DNA from: Xanthocytophaga flava | GTDB taxonomy: Bacteria > Bacteroidota > Bacteroidia > Cytophagales > 172606-1 | Direction: 5' to 3' | Assembly (NCBI RefSeq): GCF_030068545.1 | Contig: NZ_JASJOR010000022.1 | Coordinates: 1 to 64,000, forward strand | DNA length: 64,000 nucleotides | Shown: positions 1 through 8,710 of the stretch, in pieces | How positions within the stretch are numbered: position 1 is the first letter of the stretch | How the letters are laid out: every line of letters begins with the position of its first letter | Notes under the pieces: generated by a model | The model's input: the letters and a program-made list of their open reading frames with translations, nothing else | Database searches by the model: none | What the model was told of the DNA's origin: nothing | Translations under genes and position numbers: made by a program

Positions 1-117
1 AGTTTCAAAGTCTTATTAATTCGGTTTGAGAAGAAGGCGCCTAACTGGACTGCATTTCTCTATATGGCTTTCTCTATTCGTTTTTTACGTAAAATCCAAC
101 CTCTTAATAAATACTAA
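1..117 (+). CDS. Transposase, C-terminal end only (cut by window edge)
   Basis: The reading frame is open from the first base and stops with TAA at 115-117, giving 38 residues. The segment reads VLLIRFEKKAPNWTAFLYMA, which resembles the last residues of IS5-type DDE transposases, where an RxEKK-x-(W/Y)-x-AFLxxA stretch precedes the stop. Only this tail is visible, so the family is a guess, and nothing shows whether the upstream part is intact. A decayed transposase pair lies about 4.5 kb further on, so the area tolerates insertion elements. Confidence 0.5.
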   Translation, partial: SFKVLLIRFEKKAPNWTAFLYMAFSIRFLRKIQPLNKY

Positions 118-223
118 ACAACTTCATTGTATAGAAAAGTAAAAAATGACAGACGACTAAATCTGAAATATATTCTTATCTCTCAGTATCTTGCTTCCCT
201 CCTAACCACCTTTACCTAGTATA

Positions 224-682
224 ATGATCTCACTAAAACGAACAACGGTTACAGATCCGGCCTTTATGGAATTGGTCAGCATGCTCGACAAAGACCTGTG
301 GGCACGTTATCCTGATAAACAAGGTATATTTGCCCCTAGCAATAAACTGGATGAACGAGTACAGGTAGTAGTAGCCTTTTCAGAAGGACAGCCTGTAGCC
401 TGTGGAGGCTTCCGTCCTACTTCGTCTTCTACTGAAATAGAGGTTAAGCGGATGTTTGTTCATCCGGCCTTTAGAGGAAAAGGTATCAGCCGAATGATTT
501 TGCAGGAACTGGAACGTTGGGCATCAGAACAGCACTATACTTCAGCCATACTGGAAACTGGAATCAAGCAACCTGAAGCCATCCGTCTATACGAGACTTC
601 TGGTTTTACCCGCATTCCTAATTATGGTCCGTATCAGGATATAGAGGAAAGTGTATGTATGCGCAAGCTATTTGCAAGCTGA
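224..682 (+). CDS. GNAT family N-acetyltransferase
   Basis: A 152-residue cytoplasmic protein with the GNAT fold over nearly its whole length. The acetyl-CoA binding loop is the segment VHPAFRGKGISRMILQELE (about residues 79-97), matching the family's R/Q-x-x-G-x-G/A signature. The later ETSGF segment is the typical end of the fold, with a YxxxGF-like motif. The length is normal for a stand-alone GNAT enzyme. It transfers an acetyl group to a small molecule or a protein amine; the substrate cannot be read from the sequence. It stands alone, with a strong hairpin just downstream separating it from the converging TonB-like gene. Confidence 0.85.
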   Translation: MISLKRTTVTDPAFMELVSMLDKDLWARYPDKQGIFAPSNKLDERVQVVVAFSEGQPVACGGFRPTSSSTEIEVKRMFVHPAFRGKGISRMILQELERWASEQHYTSAILETGIKQPEAIRLYETSGFTRIPNYGPYQDIEESVCMRKLFAS

Positions 683-723
683 TATAGATACAAAAAACCT
701 GACAGGATATCTTTACTATAAAA

Positions 724-760
724 GTAAAGCGTTTGAACATAAGGTGTTCAAACGCTTTAC
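724..760. terminator. Bidirectional hairpin between converging genes
   Basis: A perfect 15-bp inverted repeat (arms 724-738 and 746-760, 7-nt loop) lies between the 3' ends of the acetyltransferase and the TonB-like gene. Its position between two converging stops and its long stem fit a shared transcription terminator. Neither side has a long U-tract, so termination strength is an inference. Confidence 0.75.
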
Positions 761-794
761 CCAACAGGAATTAAACAGAAGATTATAGTAAATA

Positions 795-1385
795 CTAATT
801 GGCAGGGACAAAATTAACCTGTAACATATAATAAGACCGAACAATATTTTCATGCTGACGTGCAGGTTTCCAATTGGAAGTAGTTTTAATGACCCGTACA
901 GCCTCTTCATCACAGCCATGGCCTAGTCCTTTTATAATCTGTACATCAGAAACACTTCCATCCTTCTCAATCAAAACCTTGGTATATACTTTTCCGGCAA
1001 TGTTATCCTTTTTCGCCTCTTTAGGATAGTGAATATTGGCAGTGAGAAACTGATTTAGTGCAGTAACACCACCAGGAAACTGTGCAGAAGCCTCTACCAC
1101 AGTATAAATCCGGTTTTCATCCATCTGAGGAACTTCTTCAGCCGCTGGCTGTGTAGTTGTAGCTGCCTCCAGTTGCTGAGTAACCATTTCCAATGCCTGT
1201 TCATCTGTCATCTGTTCGGCAACATATTCTTTTTTATCCGGAACAGATGAATTGGCCAGAGCTACTGTCTGGTTTGATGCCAATGTTTTAGTAGCTGTAG
1301 AGCTTTTCTTCTTCTGAGCAAATACTACATTTCCAGAGAAGATCAGTACAATTACGAGTGAAGAGAGAAATATAGACTTTTTCAT
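795..1385 (-). CDS. Energy transducer TonB-like protein, signal-peptide form
   Basis: A 196-residue protein. Residues 1-23 form a signal peptide ending in VVFAQ, followed by a low-complexity linker rich in T, A, E and Q to about residue 95. The C-terminal 95 residues are a TonB C-terminal domain: VEASAQFPGGVTALNQFL, then YPKEAKKDNIAGKVYTKVLI, then IKGLGHGCDEEAVRVIK and W-x-PA. The ending with HGCDEEA and VNF is typical for the Bacteroidota group. True TonB has an uncleaved N-terminal anchor and a proline-rich spacer. Here the anchor looks cleavable, so the protein may be a periplasmic TonB-domain protein rather than an ExbBD partner. No exbB or exbD gene is nearby. Confidence 0.8.
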   Translation of the reverse strand: MKKSIFLSSLVIVLIFSGNVVFAQKKKSSTATKTLASNQTVALANSSVPDKKEYVAEQMTDEQALEMVTQQLEAATTTQPAAEEVPQMDENRIYTVVEASAQFPGGVTALNQFLTANIHYPKEAKKDNIAGKVYTKVLIEKDGSVSDVQIIKGLGHGCDEEAVRVIKTTSNWKPARQHENIVRSYYMLQVNFVPAN

Positions 1386-2096
1386 GATTGAATACGTTAA
1401 GGGGATGAGTTATATCTTTCTTTTGTTAATTTCAAGAAGTTATTTTTGATACTGACTGCACGCACATAGAAACAACTTTTCAAGAAACAATTTTGCTAGC
1501 ATTTACATACCTAGATACACTGTAGTGGAAACAGGTAATAGTCAGCATTCCTGTAGGAACCATACTGAATGTAAGGATTGATTTATCTCTATTTGATTAA
1601 CAGAAGTTGCCTCTAACCACCACTATGCATTCAGCACCCCAAATTGCCAAAGGTCTTCGACGAAATATTTCCTAAATACAAGAGCTAGGCTTAAAAAAAG
1701 CGCTATCTATTGGATTATTTATAAGTACAACAGGACATATCCCTTGTGGCAGAGAAAATACACAGATTGAGCAGATAGAAAATAAAAATTATACACTAGT
1801 AACACTAACCACGTAAAAAATTCATCACACTCACTTATAAACACACCAACAAAAGTGCTGATTATCTGACAAATACAGCAACAACATAAAAATTTATATC
1901 AACCACACGCCTCATCAAACAAAGTGCGTATCACCTCCATTTATAGTTTGTATTCATGGTGATTCGTATAGACGCCCTTCACCCCCGACAGATATCATAC
2001 CCATGTTAGTTTTGCAAGTAATTTTACTTATTACTACCATTTAAAGAAGGCTAAATTATTTTCCCTTCAGACTTACAAGTGACGTAATTCAGCATC
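1386..2096. other. Intergenic stretch, no gene seen
   Basis: About 700 bases with stops in all frames at short spacing. It must hold the promoter of the TonB-like gene, but I could not identify a clear -7/-33 pair. A short degenerate open piece near 1650-1700 is too small to assign. Nothing else is supported. Confidence 0.5.
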
Positions 2097-2807
2097 TTAC
2101 CTTATAGGACGACCATTATAATAGCTTCTATACTTGTCTCTTGCATCCACAGCTTCACTATCTACCAGATGAAATGTTTTAGAATCTGCTTCTAGTATTG
2201 GCTGTAAGCCCCAAAACACATGTTTAGCATCCACAAAATAGCAATCACCACAATTCCAGCAGCCTCTCTTGGGGTTCATTACACGAATAGTAGCAGGGTC
2301 TGCACCAGGCAGCGTATCCATATTGCCTGGTGGGCCTCCATAAAAGACATGTGCTTTATCTTTACCACCTGCTATTGAGTCAAAAGGAACAAACGTTCCA
2401 GGATCAGCTACTTTCACTTCTACAGGATAATGTCCTCCATCATTGCTCCACCACATATACACTTTTCCTTTTGTGGTAAAGTATCCTTTATCTAACTCTC
2501 TGTAATCAGCTATGTTCAAAAAATCAGTAATGTCTTTCAGATATTCCACGTAGTGATCTCTTTTATACCTATGTGGATATAGAGTCCGCAGATACACCTT
2601 ACCATCGTTAGCCTGGTAAATCTGGTTGCCTATCATCTTCAGATCAGTAGTATCATCAATAGGATTGACGAAAGTATCCGGATTTCGATCTGTCTGAATC
2701 CAGTTTTCTATACTATTCCTTAAAGAAGAACGCTTTGATTTTTTACAGGATAATAACAGGAGTATAATGATAAGAAGTATAGCAGGAATAACATATAAAA
2801 GTCTCAT
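2097..2807 (-). CDS. DKNYY-like lipoprotein
   Basis: A 236-residue probable lipoprotein: a long hydrophobic N-terminus ends in the lipobox LLLSC (Cys at about residue 21) followed by KKSKRS. The rest is built of short units pairing an aD-x-x-TF segment with a DxxxVY/F segment, for example GADPATIRV, YFVDAKHVFW and EADSKTFHLVD. This is the pattern of the DKNYY family, a repeat of unknown function common in surface lipoproteins. The segment CWNCGDC gives three close cysteines, which could bind metal or form a disulfide. Function is unknown; it probably sits in the envelope. It stands apart from its neighbours. Confidence 0.6.
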   Translation of the reverse strand: MRLLYVIPAILLIIILLLLSCKKSKRSSLRNSIENWIQTDRNPDTFVNPIDDTTDLKMIGNQIYQANDGKVYLRTLYPHRYKRDHYVEYLKDITDFLNIADYRELDKGYFTTKGKVYMWWSNDGGHYPVEVKVADPGTFVPFDSIAGGKDKAHVFYGGPPGNMDTLPGADPATIRVMNPKRGCWNCGDCYFVDAKHVFWGLQPILEADSKTFHLVDSEAVDARDKYRSYYNGRPIR

Positions 2808-3016
2808 ACAATAAATGGAGGGTTCACAACCAAAATGTATTTCTATTGAAAACTGTAGGTAAGATGGGTAATTTTCCTCTCTAAGGCAAAATACAGGATA
2901 AAGTAATCAGGCCATTGCAATCCATTCTATAATGGCAGACCCTCAGTGATAGTAGATGGTAAACCGAGAGATGGGAACATTGCTTCGATTCAGACTCACC
3001 TCATACTTCTTTTGCA

Positions 3017-3490
3017 CTAATTGTATGATAGCCAAGCATAATATCCTTTATGATGAACTAGTAACAATAGCTTCTGATCAACATACCAGAATACTACATC
3101 CAATGGCTGAAATAGGCTCATTCTATATGTTTCCGGATAGTAGTCATGTATGAATGTGTGAAGATAACTACTCCCCATTACAGCAAATTTCTTTTCTTTA
3201 ATAAATTCATCTGTAATGACAATCTGCTTACCATCCTCACCACAGAGCTCTCCAAACAGTTTTGCATGAAGCTTCTCTGTCTCTTCTTTAAAAGCCAGTA
3301 GTTCCGGAAGTTCTTTATAGGCTAAAGGAAGATTATACAACTCCGCTATCTTCTCAAAGGTGGCAGGTGTGATATCGTATTTATTCAGTCTGTCCAGAGG
3401 ATACCTGGGAAAAGTTTCGTGTAGTAGTACACGTAAGTCCGGATAGCTTATAAACTCCATTATTCGGGAGACTTTGTTTTCATTTAACAA
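3017..3490 (-). CDS. Hypothetical protein
   Basis: A 157-residue protein without a signal peptide or membrane segment and with no family I recognise. It is rich in charged and aromatic residues and reads like a real, mostly helical cytoplasmic protein: ISYPDLRVLLHETFPRYP, then LPELLAFKEETEKLHAKLFG, and a C-terminal half rich in Tyr, Phe and His. A second in-frame Met at about residue 11 (MEFISY) is an alternative start. The next gene upstream on the same strand begins about 40 bases away, so the two may be co-transcribed. Confidence 0.55.
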   Translation of the reverse strand: MLNENKVSRIMEFISYPDLRVLLHETFPRYPLDRLNKYDITPATFEKIAELYNLPLAYKELPELLAFKEETEKLHAKLFGELCGEDGKQIVITDEFIKEKKFAVMGSSYLHTFIHDYYPETYRMSLFQPLDVVFWYVDQKLLLLVHHKGYYAWLSYN

Positions 3491-3532
3491 GTAGCCTCTC
3501 TTATACCAAGAAGAAGATAGTTGTATATATAC

Positions 3533-3847
3533 TTAATTGTATTCAGAATAGGGAGGTGGGGTATCTAATATTTTTGTATCAATCTTCTTCCAGGTCATGA
3601 AAAGCTGGAAAACTACAATTAAAGCAGCCAGAAAGTAGAGACGAGCATAAAACATTCCTTCAGTGTCCAACCACTCCACATATGCTTCTTGCTTTTTTGG
3701 ATCACTATACTGGAAAAAACCCAAAGCCTTACACAACTTTATAATTGTAAATAAAAGTATAAAAGAAAAGACCCATGCACTTATGATCAAATACCATTGA
3801 TTAAATATTGCACCTTCGTACATTCCCTCTAGAGCCCATCTTTTCAT
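3533..3847 (-). CDS. Hypothetical small membrane protein
   Basis: A 104-residue protein with two predicted membrane helices, at about residues 17-37 (WYLIISAWVFSFILLFTII) and 67-88 (FYARLYFLAALIVVFQLF). The connecting loop holds SDPKKQEAYVEWLDTEG and the tail ends in PPPYSEYN. I recognise no family. It lies 42 bases upstream of the 157-residue hypothetical gene on the same strand, which suggests a two-gene unit. Residue composition is consistent with a real inner-membrane protein. Confidence 0.5.
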   Translation of the reverse strand: MKRWALEGMYEGAIFNQWYLIISAWVFSFILLFTIIKLCKALGFFQYSDPKKQEAYVEWLDTEGMFYARLYFLAALIVVFQLFMTWKKIDTKILDTPPPYSEYN

Positions 3848-4479
3848 AGTATACTATATAATTGTGAGTTTTAAAACATATAATACCTATACAATTCTGA
3901 TGATAAGCATATCCCAAACCCGTGGTTAGCAAATAAATTACCACTTATATATGCCCTGTACAGGCGAATACAAATGATATTCAGCTTTTTTGAATAGAAA
4001 ACAAATTTAAACCATTTTACATGGTTATTAGCAGTAACTAAACTTTTTTGTTTGTATGGCAACCTGCTCAATATCTTATACCAAAAATGGTTGAGGCATC
4101 TTGATGACATCCTGAATTTGTCTGCAGTGCAGGCTAGCTTCCAGGGTAATTTTTCTGGATCAGAATTATAGATAGTAGTTTTTTCCAGCTATGATTTTGA
4201 TCTATTATGAGTTCTAGTAACCTGTAGTGGGTAAGGTAAGAAAGGTCGGATGGAAGGTAAATAAAGAGTAACGGAGGACAGGCATACAAAACAAAAATTC
4301 CCAGAAGGAAACCTTCGGGGAATTTCAGTAACAAACCACTTACAACCTAAATTTTATTTTTATATCTAAACCAGACGTGTGTCTGAGGATATGTCTGCTT
4401 GACTAACAATACAAAGGTACTACAATCACGCCATTTGTAAAGTCATAATACACTCATTATTATACATGTATGCTTTCTC
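3848..4479. other. Intergenic stretch with degenerate sequence
   Basis: No convincing gene. Two short open frames on the minus strand (3871-4110 and 4134-4334) have poor composition and no recognisable motif. Because they lie directly 3' of a decayed transposase on the same strand, part of this stretch may be eroded insertion-sequence DNA. Confidence 0.4.
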
Positions 4480-4895
4480 AGAAGATTTTCAGAGAAAAGG
4501 CTACTATCTACCCGCATCAAATGATACTTTTCTCTTTCGCTTTAGCTATACCGCTCACTAAACCGATCATATATATAGTCAAAGATTTCTTTAAAATACG
4601 CAGGAGCAATACTCAAAAATCGGTCTAGCAATGAGCTTTCTGGCACTGTTTCAGCCGAATCCAGATTAAAAACAGCTTTAAAACCTGAGTAGTTGAAGGT
4701 ATCTTCCAAGCTTCTTTGACTTAGCCTGTCATTGTCTAAGATAGAATACAGCAAAAGATAAAACATTTTCTTGGCATGCAAAACTTTGGCATAATGATCC
4801 ACTTTGGTAGTGATGGAAAGATGAGATAATAACGCTTCGGGGATAAAGCTTAATACCTCACTGACCGATACCTTGTGGGCTTTAAAGGGTGACAT
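4480..4895 (-). pseudogene. Decayed IS4-family transposase, N-terminal part
   Basis: The frame opens at 4895 with LSHLSITTKVDHYAKVLHAK and continues with MFYLLLYSILDNDRLSQRSL, an N-terminal pattern of an IS4 transposase group (hydrophobic KMFYLLLYxILxxDRLSQR block). An in-frame TAA at 4542-4544 interrupts it, yet the same frame then reads SEREKYHLMRVDSSLFSEN. The RVDSS part fits the region carrying the first catalytic Asp of the DDE triad. After about 4480 similarity fades and further stops appear. Intact members are roughly 380-430 residues, so more than half of the gene is lost. This is a dead remnant. Confidence 0.7.
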
Positions 4896-4911
4896 ACAGA
4901 TACAAAATAGG

Positions 4912-4941
4912 ATGTGTTCTTCTCTACGAATGTGTTCTTCT
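4912..4941. repeat. 12-bp direct repeat at the junction of two transposase remnants
   Basis: ATGTGTTCTTCT occurs at 4912-4923 and again at 4930-4941, six bases apart, with a partial third copy (TGTGTTCTAT) at 4941-4950. The repeat lies exactly where one transposase remnant ends and the next begins, so it may mark a recombination or insertion scar. Confidence 0.6.
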
Positions 4942-4948
4942 GTGTTCT

Positions 4949-5293
4949 ATTATAAGCTACTATCATCAGAATATTGCACTGATAGGAGCCAAAGTCTCAT
5001 TCGGTTCGATCGATGGATAAACACAATTTACCTCTAGGTAAAAACAAGGTCAACAAAAGGCATACTTGTTGATAATCAAATACATATTCTTAAAAAAAAG
5101 CCTGTATTCTTCGTTGGGCAGAATCAACTTTTGACTTGGATTCCATATGAAGATCAACTTCCCGGAACTGTACTTTTCGACTCTCAATCCAGCCTAAGAC
5201 AAACGAAGAAATAAATATTTTACAGGCTAAATTCTTTGCTAACGGAACGGTATCCAAAATTTCAATAACTTGCTCTCCGATGATTGTTTTCAT
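4949..5293 (-). pseudogene. Second decayed IS4-like transposase with two in-frame stops
   Basis: The likely start is the ATG at 5293, followed by MKTIIGEQVIEILDTVPLAK and NLACKIFISSFVLGWIESRK. An in-frame TAA lies at 5090-5092, but the frame continues with FDYQQVCLLLTLFLPRGKLC and LSIDRTE. A TGA at 4997-4999 stands where a Trp codon would be expected (one-base change TGG to TGA). The frame then resumes as DFGSYQCNILMIVAYN. The SIDRTxWDFG block is typical of an IS4-type DDE group, with the first catalytic Asp in SIDRT. The frame breaks off where the other remnant begins. Two stops plus truncation make it non-functional. Confidence 0.75.
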
Positions 5294-5670
5294 CCTCAAA
5301 GGTTGGTTTGGTGGCTTGGTCGCTCCAAATTTCAACCTTTTTGTTTTTTAGGTAGAGTAAATTACAGATTAATTACCTACCCTAAATTTAGTAATAATCA
5401 TCCTCCCAATTTTTGGTTGAACTTCTAAGAAAACATACATAGTTGGTAAGATATTGGTATACAGCTAATACCTTCCATTCATAGCATTTGAACAGAGTTA
5501 CGGCGATTTGGAGTATTTTCAACATCATTTGTAATGCGTATAAAAACTTTCTTTTATGCAATAATTATTATAACCAGCCGATTGAAACCTCTCTTTTCAC
5601 ATACTTTATTACGTTTACCGCTCTATAGTCTCATTTAAAGGTATTCACTTTCTGCATTTATAGATAATAT
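5294..5670. other. Upstream region of the exported-protein operon
   Basis: No gene. This AT-rich stretch must hold the promoter of the six-gene operon that starts at 5671. It may also hold the end of the decayed insertion sequence. I found no clear TAnnTTTG element. Confidence 0.4.
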
Positions 5671-6489
5671 ATGAGCAATATGGATAGTGGTAAGATTCTT
5701 CTCTCTCTAGTTTTTGTATGCCTGCGTTTCGTATCTGCTCTGGCTCAGGAAGGCAATACAACAATAGCCATTGTAAAGTTTTCAAATACAGGGGCATCAA
5801 CCGAACGAGCCAATCAACGAATTATTAACTACCAGACCTATGTCTCAATGACGTTTCTAAAAGATAAGCGGTTTACTGTTCTGGAAAGAGACAACCTGAG
5901 CGTTATTGACAAGGAAAGAGAATTGCAAAAAACAGAGAATTTCATTGATGGAAAAATTATTCAACAAGGCATTAGTATTGGAGCTAACTATATTATTACA
6001 GGAAGTGGAGATCCTTCTCAACGCCTGGTGACGGTAAAACTGTATGATGTTGTGGCTGGTAATCTGCTTGGAACAGATATTATAAACTTTGAGGATGAAG
6101 TGCTTCTTGACAATGGAGTTCTTTCTCATAGTGATCTCAATGACATAATGGTAAAGATTGTTAACAAACAGTTTTTATATAAATATTTTCCCCTGCCATC
6201 CATTAAAGTTGTCCGCATTCTTGAAGAAGGCAAAAAAGGTGCAGAGAAACTTCTGATTGCAGCAGGTAGTAAAGATGGAATTACCAGAAAGAAGCAATTT
6301 CTGATAAAAGAAAAAGTATATGAAGAAGTAGATGGAAAGCAAATAGAAAGGGATATTGTGCTCGGAAAAGTAAAGATATCAGAGGTTGAAAACGAGTTTT
6401 TTTCTGTAGCATCTCTTGAGGATGGAACCAAGCTTATTACTGAAAAAATAAAAAAAGGGACAAAATTATTCTGTATACCAATTGATTAA
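5671..6489 (+). CDS. CsgG/FlgO-like exported protein with C-terminal barrel domain
   Basis: A 272-residue protein with a signal peptide (cleavage after about ALAQ, residue 26) and no lipobox. Residues 30-165 form a CsgG/FlgO-like domain: an opening strand TTIAIVKFSN, then RFTVLERDNLSVIDKERELQ, then QGISIGANYIITGSG. The C-terminal part, about 175-270, resembles the small barrel domain found after such domains in FlgT-type proteins (VVRILEEGKKGAEKLLIAAG, with a GKVKISEVE strand). CsgG itself is a lipidated outer-membrane pore; this protein lacks the lipid Cys and is more likely periplasmic or a peripheral outer-membrane component. It is first in a six-gene operon, with one base between its stop and the next ATG. 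An ATG at 5680 is an alternative start. Confidence 0.75.
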   Translation: MSNMDSGKILLSLVFVCLRFVSALAQEGNTTIAIVKFSNTGASTERANQRIINYQTYVSMTFLKDKRFTVLERDNLSVIDKERELQKTENFIDGKIIQQGISIGANYIITGSGDPSQRLVTVKLYDVVAGNLLGTDIINFEDEVLLDNGVLSHSDLNDIMVKIVNKQFLYKYFPLPSIKVVRILEEGKKGAEKLLIAAGSKDGITRKKQFLIKEKVYEEVDGKQIERDIVLGKVKISEVENEFFSVASLEDGTKLITEKIKKGTKLFCIPID

Positions 6490-6490
6490 A

Positions 6491-8203
6491 ATGATAATTA
6501 AATATTGCCTTCTATTTATGAGTTATTTGTTTGCTCAGTTTACATATGGTCAAACAATAGAAAAAGTACAACTAGGACTGCTACCTTATAGTTTTGATAC
6601 TAAAAAAGTACCTGCTGATCTTGTGGAGTTGACTAATACAAAGATTGTTCAGGCTTTGCAAAACAATATTCGTTTTAATTATGCAGAACGACAGGGAAAA
6701 AATCCTGAAAATGCAGGTTATCTCCCTGCTAATTACATGATGTCCATTAATTTTCTATCCTATCGCACGACTTCTGCTCGTAAAGTTATCAATCCCACAA
6801 GTTCAATAGATCGTGGACGTGATTATATTGAATCTAAAGGAATTATGATGATTACTCTAACAGTATATGACGCAGAAACCAGCGAAATACGTGTTCGGGA
6901 CATGCTTAGTTGTATGGTAGGGAATGAACAGGATCTGGAAAGAGGACGCACCATGGATGAAGCTATAACTCTCGGCATGCAAATGGTACAAAAGAACATT
7001 CAGGACAAAATAGCATCTACCATTATTAATTACCTTGGAGGTGTTTTTCCATTGCAGATACCTGTACAAAATATCATTGAACAGTCAGAAAATGGAATTT
7101 CCAGGGTAAATATAGCCTATGGAAAAGAGCTCAGTTTTAAAGAAAACACTAACTGTTATATATACACAATCCGAAAATTAACACAGGCAGGAAAATCAAT
7201 AACTCGGTATATTACCTTGGCCAATGGGATTGTAGCAAAAAATACCACCTCTAATACTACTGAGCTGAAAATATGGACAGGTAAAAAAGCTTTGAAAAAA
7301 GCTTACGAAGCAAAGGAACCACTGTTTGCTTCAACTTATACCAAGGGTTTAAACAACACAGCACAGCAAGAATATTCTATTGCAATGATGCCCTTTCAAC
7401 GTAAAGAAGGAATCTCAGCAGAAGATAGTCAAATGCTGGAAACAATGACATTAAACAGTGTTATGACACACGGACGTTTCAGATTATTGGAAAGAAATAA
7501 TCTGGAAGTACTAAAACAGGATAAAGAAGCTCAAAAAGCAGAACTTTCTCAAAGTGCTGTAATTGCACAAGGAAAAAATATAGGTGCAGACTTTCTGCTA
7601 GTCGGTGAAGCATTTGAATGTAGGGCTTTTTCACACAAACAAGAGAGTTCCCTGCAGGCTCCAACAGGTGTATATGCCAATGTAAGAGCCAATATGCAAC
7701 TTATCAATGTAGCTACAGGACAAATAATATCGTCTGAAACATTTTCAATTACTCAGGGTAATGCTGTAACTTCTAAATCAAGAGGTACTCCTGAAAATGC
7801 CATAGCTGATGCGCTCTATAGCTTACAAATTCAGATGAACAGGTGGTTGTTTCAAAATTTTCCTGCAAAATTTCAGATCCTTGAAATTACGGATTCCAGT
7901 AAACAAAAAGCCAAACAGGTTGTCATTAATGGAGGCAGTGGAAGTGGATTACATCTGCCTGTTACATTTTCCACTCTCAATGCACTGGCAGGGACTCCAC
8001 TTGAAGTATTTGAAATTTCACAGGAACAGGTAGATGGTAAAATACTGGAAAGAACAACTAAAATTGGAGAGATTATACTCAAAAAAGTGGAAAGCGATGT
8101 GATTTCTATCTGCAAGGTACGTAGTGGTGAAGAAGTTATATATCAAAATATGCAAACAGGCAAGCCAATGGAAGTTCGGATCAAACGTAAGCTACTGGAT
8201 TAG
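6491..8203 (+). CDS. Tandem-duplicated CsgG/FlgO-like exported protein
   Basis: A 570-residue exported protein (signal peptide ending FTYGQ). It reads as two copies of the architecture of the preceding 272-residue gene. Half one, about residues 20-285, has the strand VQLGLLPYSF and a barrel-like segment containing SRVNIAYGKELSFKENT. Half two, about 295-570, has YSIAMMPFQR, RFRLLERNNLEVLKQDKE, QGKNIGADFLLVGEA and a barrel segment ending IGEIILKKVESDVISICKV. The LLERNNL motif is kept only in half two, so half one has diverged. The ATG at 6491 is preferred over an upstream TTG at 6482 because it follows the previous stop by one base. Five bases separate it from the next gene. Confidence 0.7.
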   Translation: MIIKYCLLFMSYLFAQFTYGQTIEKVQLGLLPYSFDTKKVPADLVELTNTKIVQALQNNIRFNYAERQGKNPENAGYLPANYMMSINFLSYRTTSARKVINPTSSIDRGRDYIESKGIMMITLTVYDAETSEIRVRDMLSCMVGNEQDLERGRTMDEAITLGMQMVQKNIQDKIASTIINYLGGVFPLQIPVQNIIEQSENGISRVNIAYGKELSFKENTNCYIYTIRKLTQAGKSITRYITLANGIVAKNTTSNTTELKIWTGKKALKKAYEAKEPLFASTYTKGLNNTAQQEYSIAMMPFQRKEGISAEDSQMLETMTLNSVMTHGRFRLLERNNLEVLKQDKEAQKAELSQSAVIAQGKNIGADFLLVGEAFECRAFSHKQESSLQAPTGVYANVRANMQLINVATGQIISSETFSITQGNAVTSKSRGTPENAIADALYSLQIQMNRWLFQNFPAKFQILEITDSSKQKAKQVVINGGSGSGLHLPVTFSTLNALAGTPLEVFEISQEQVDGKILERTTKIGEIILKKVESDVISICKVRSGEEVIYQNMQTGKPMEVRIKRKLLD

Positions 8204-8208
8204 AAAAG

Positions 8209-8670
8209 ATGAATTGGAGAAACAAATATATACTCGCGATAGGTTTATACTGGAGCTTTCTTATAACAATACTCGGACAAACTCCTTTTTCTGCTGAAGT
8301 TACCTATGCAGGTGAGTCTGAACCAGGTACGGTGGTACTGAATGTAACAAGCTATGGACGGGGAAAAGCGGCCTTACAGAAAGCAGAAAAAATGGCATTT
8401 GAAACGATATTATTCAGAGGTGTGCCAGGTTCATCACAGACTCAACCATTAGTACAAAATGAGACTCAGGCAAGACAGGAACATGCGAGGTACTTTGAGG
8501 ATCTTCTGACAAATGAACATTACCGATCTTTTTTGATGCAGGCAGAACCAATTGCCAGAGCGAGTCACAAGGCTGGGCAAAAACGCATGTCTGTGAAAAT
8601 TAAAATTAATATTGTAGCACTCCGCCAGCATATGGAACAACAAGGTGTGATTCAGAAATTCGGTTTCTGA
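8209..8670 (+). CDS. Small exported FlgP/LPP20-like protein
   Basis: A 153-residue exported protein with an N-terminal hydrophobic segment ending ILGQ (about residue 25). The mature part has the strand PGTVVLNVTSYGRGK, followed by an Ala-rich helix AALQKAEKMAFETILFRGV and a strand SVKIKINIVALRQHM. A strand, a helix with repeated A-x-x-x-A positions, and further strands is the layout of the LPP20/FlgP fold; the match is by shape, not by a strict signature. Proteins with LFRGxPG and a C-terminal QxGVIxKFG ending occur in similar Bacteroidota operons. It starts five bases after the CsgG-like gene. No lipobox is visible. Confidence 0.55.
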   Translation: MNWRNKYILAIGLYWSFLITILGQTPFSAEVTYAGESEPGTVVLNVTSYGRGKAALQKAEKMAFETILFRGVPGSSQTQPLVQNETQARQEHARYFEDLLTNEHYRSFLMQAEPIARASHKAGQKRMSVKIKINIVALRQHMEQQGVIQKFGF

Positions 8671-8710
8671 CCTTTTTCCCAAATACAAACAGATCTCAAT
8701 TATACAATGT

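Noticed and set aside
1626..1700. Short peptide-like piece that could be eroded transposase
   Set aside because: Too short and without a defining motif.
3871..4334. Two short minus-strand open frames of 79 and 66 residues
   Set aside because: Composition is odd, neither shows a family motif or a start context, and they sit beside decayed transposase DNA.
5671..8203. A curli-type secretion locus
   Set aside because: The CsgG-like fold is present, but no CsgA/CsgB amyloid repeats, CsgE or CsgF are visible and the proteins lack the lipid Cys of CsgG.
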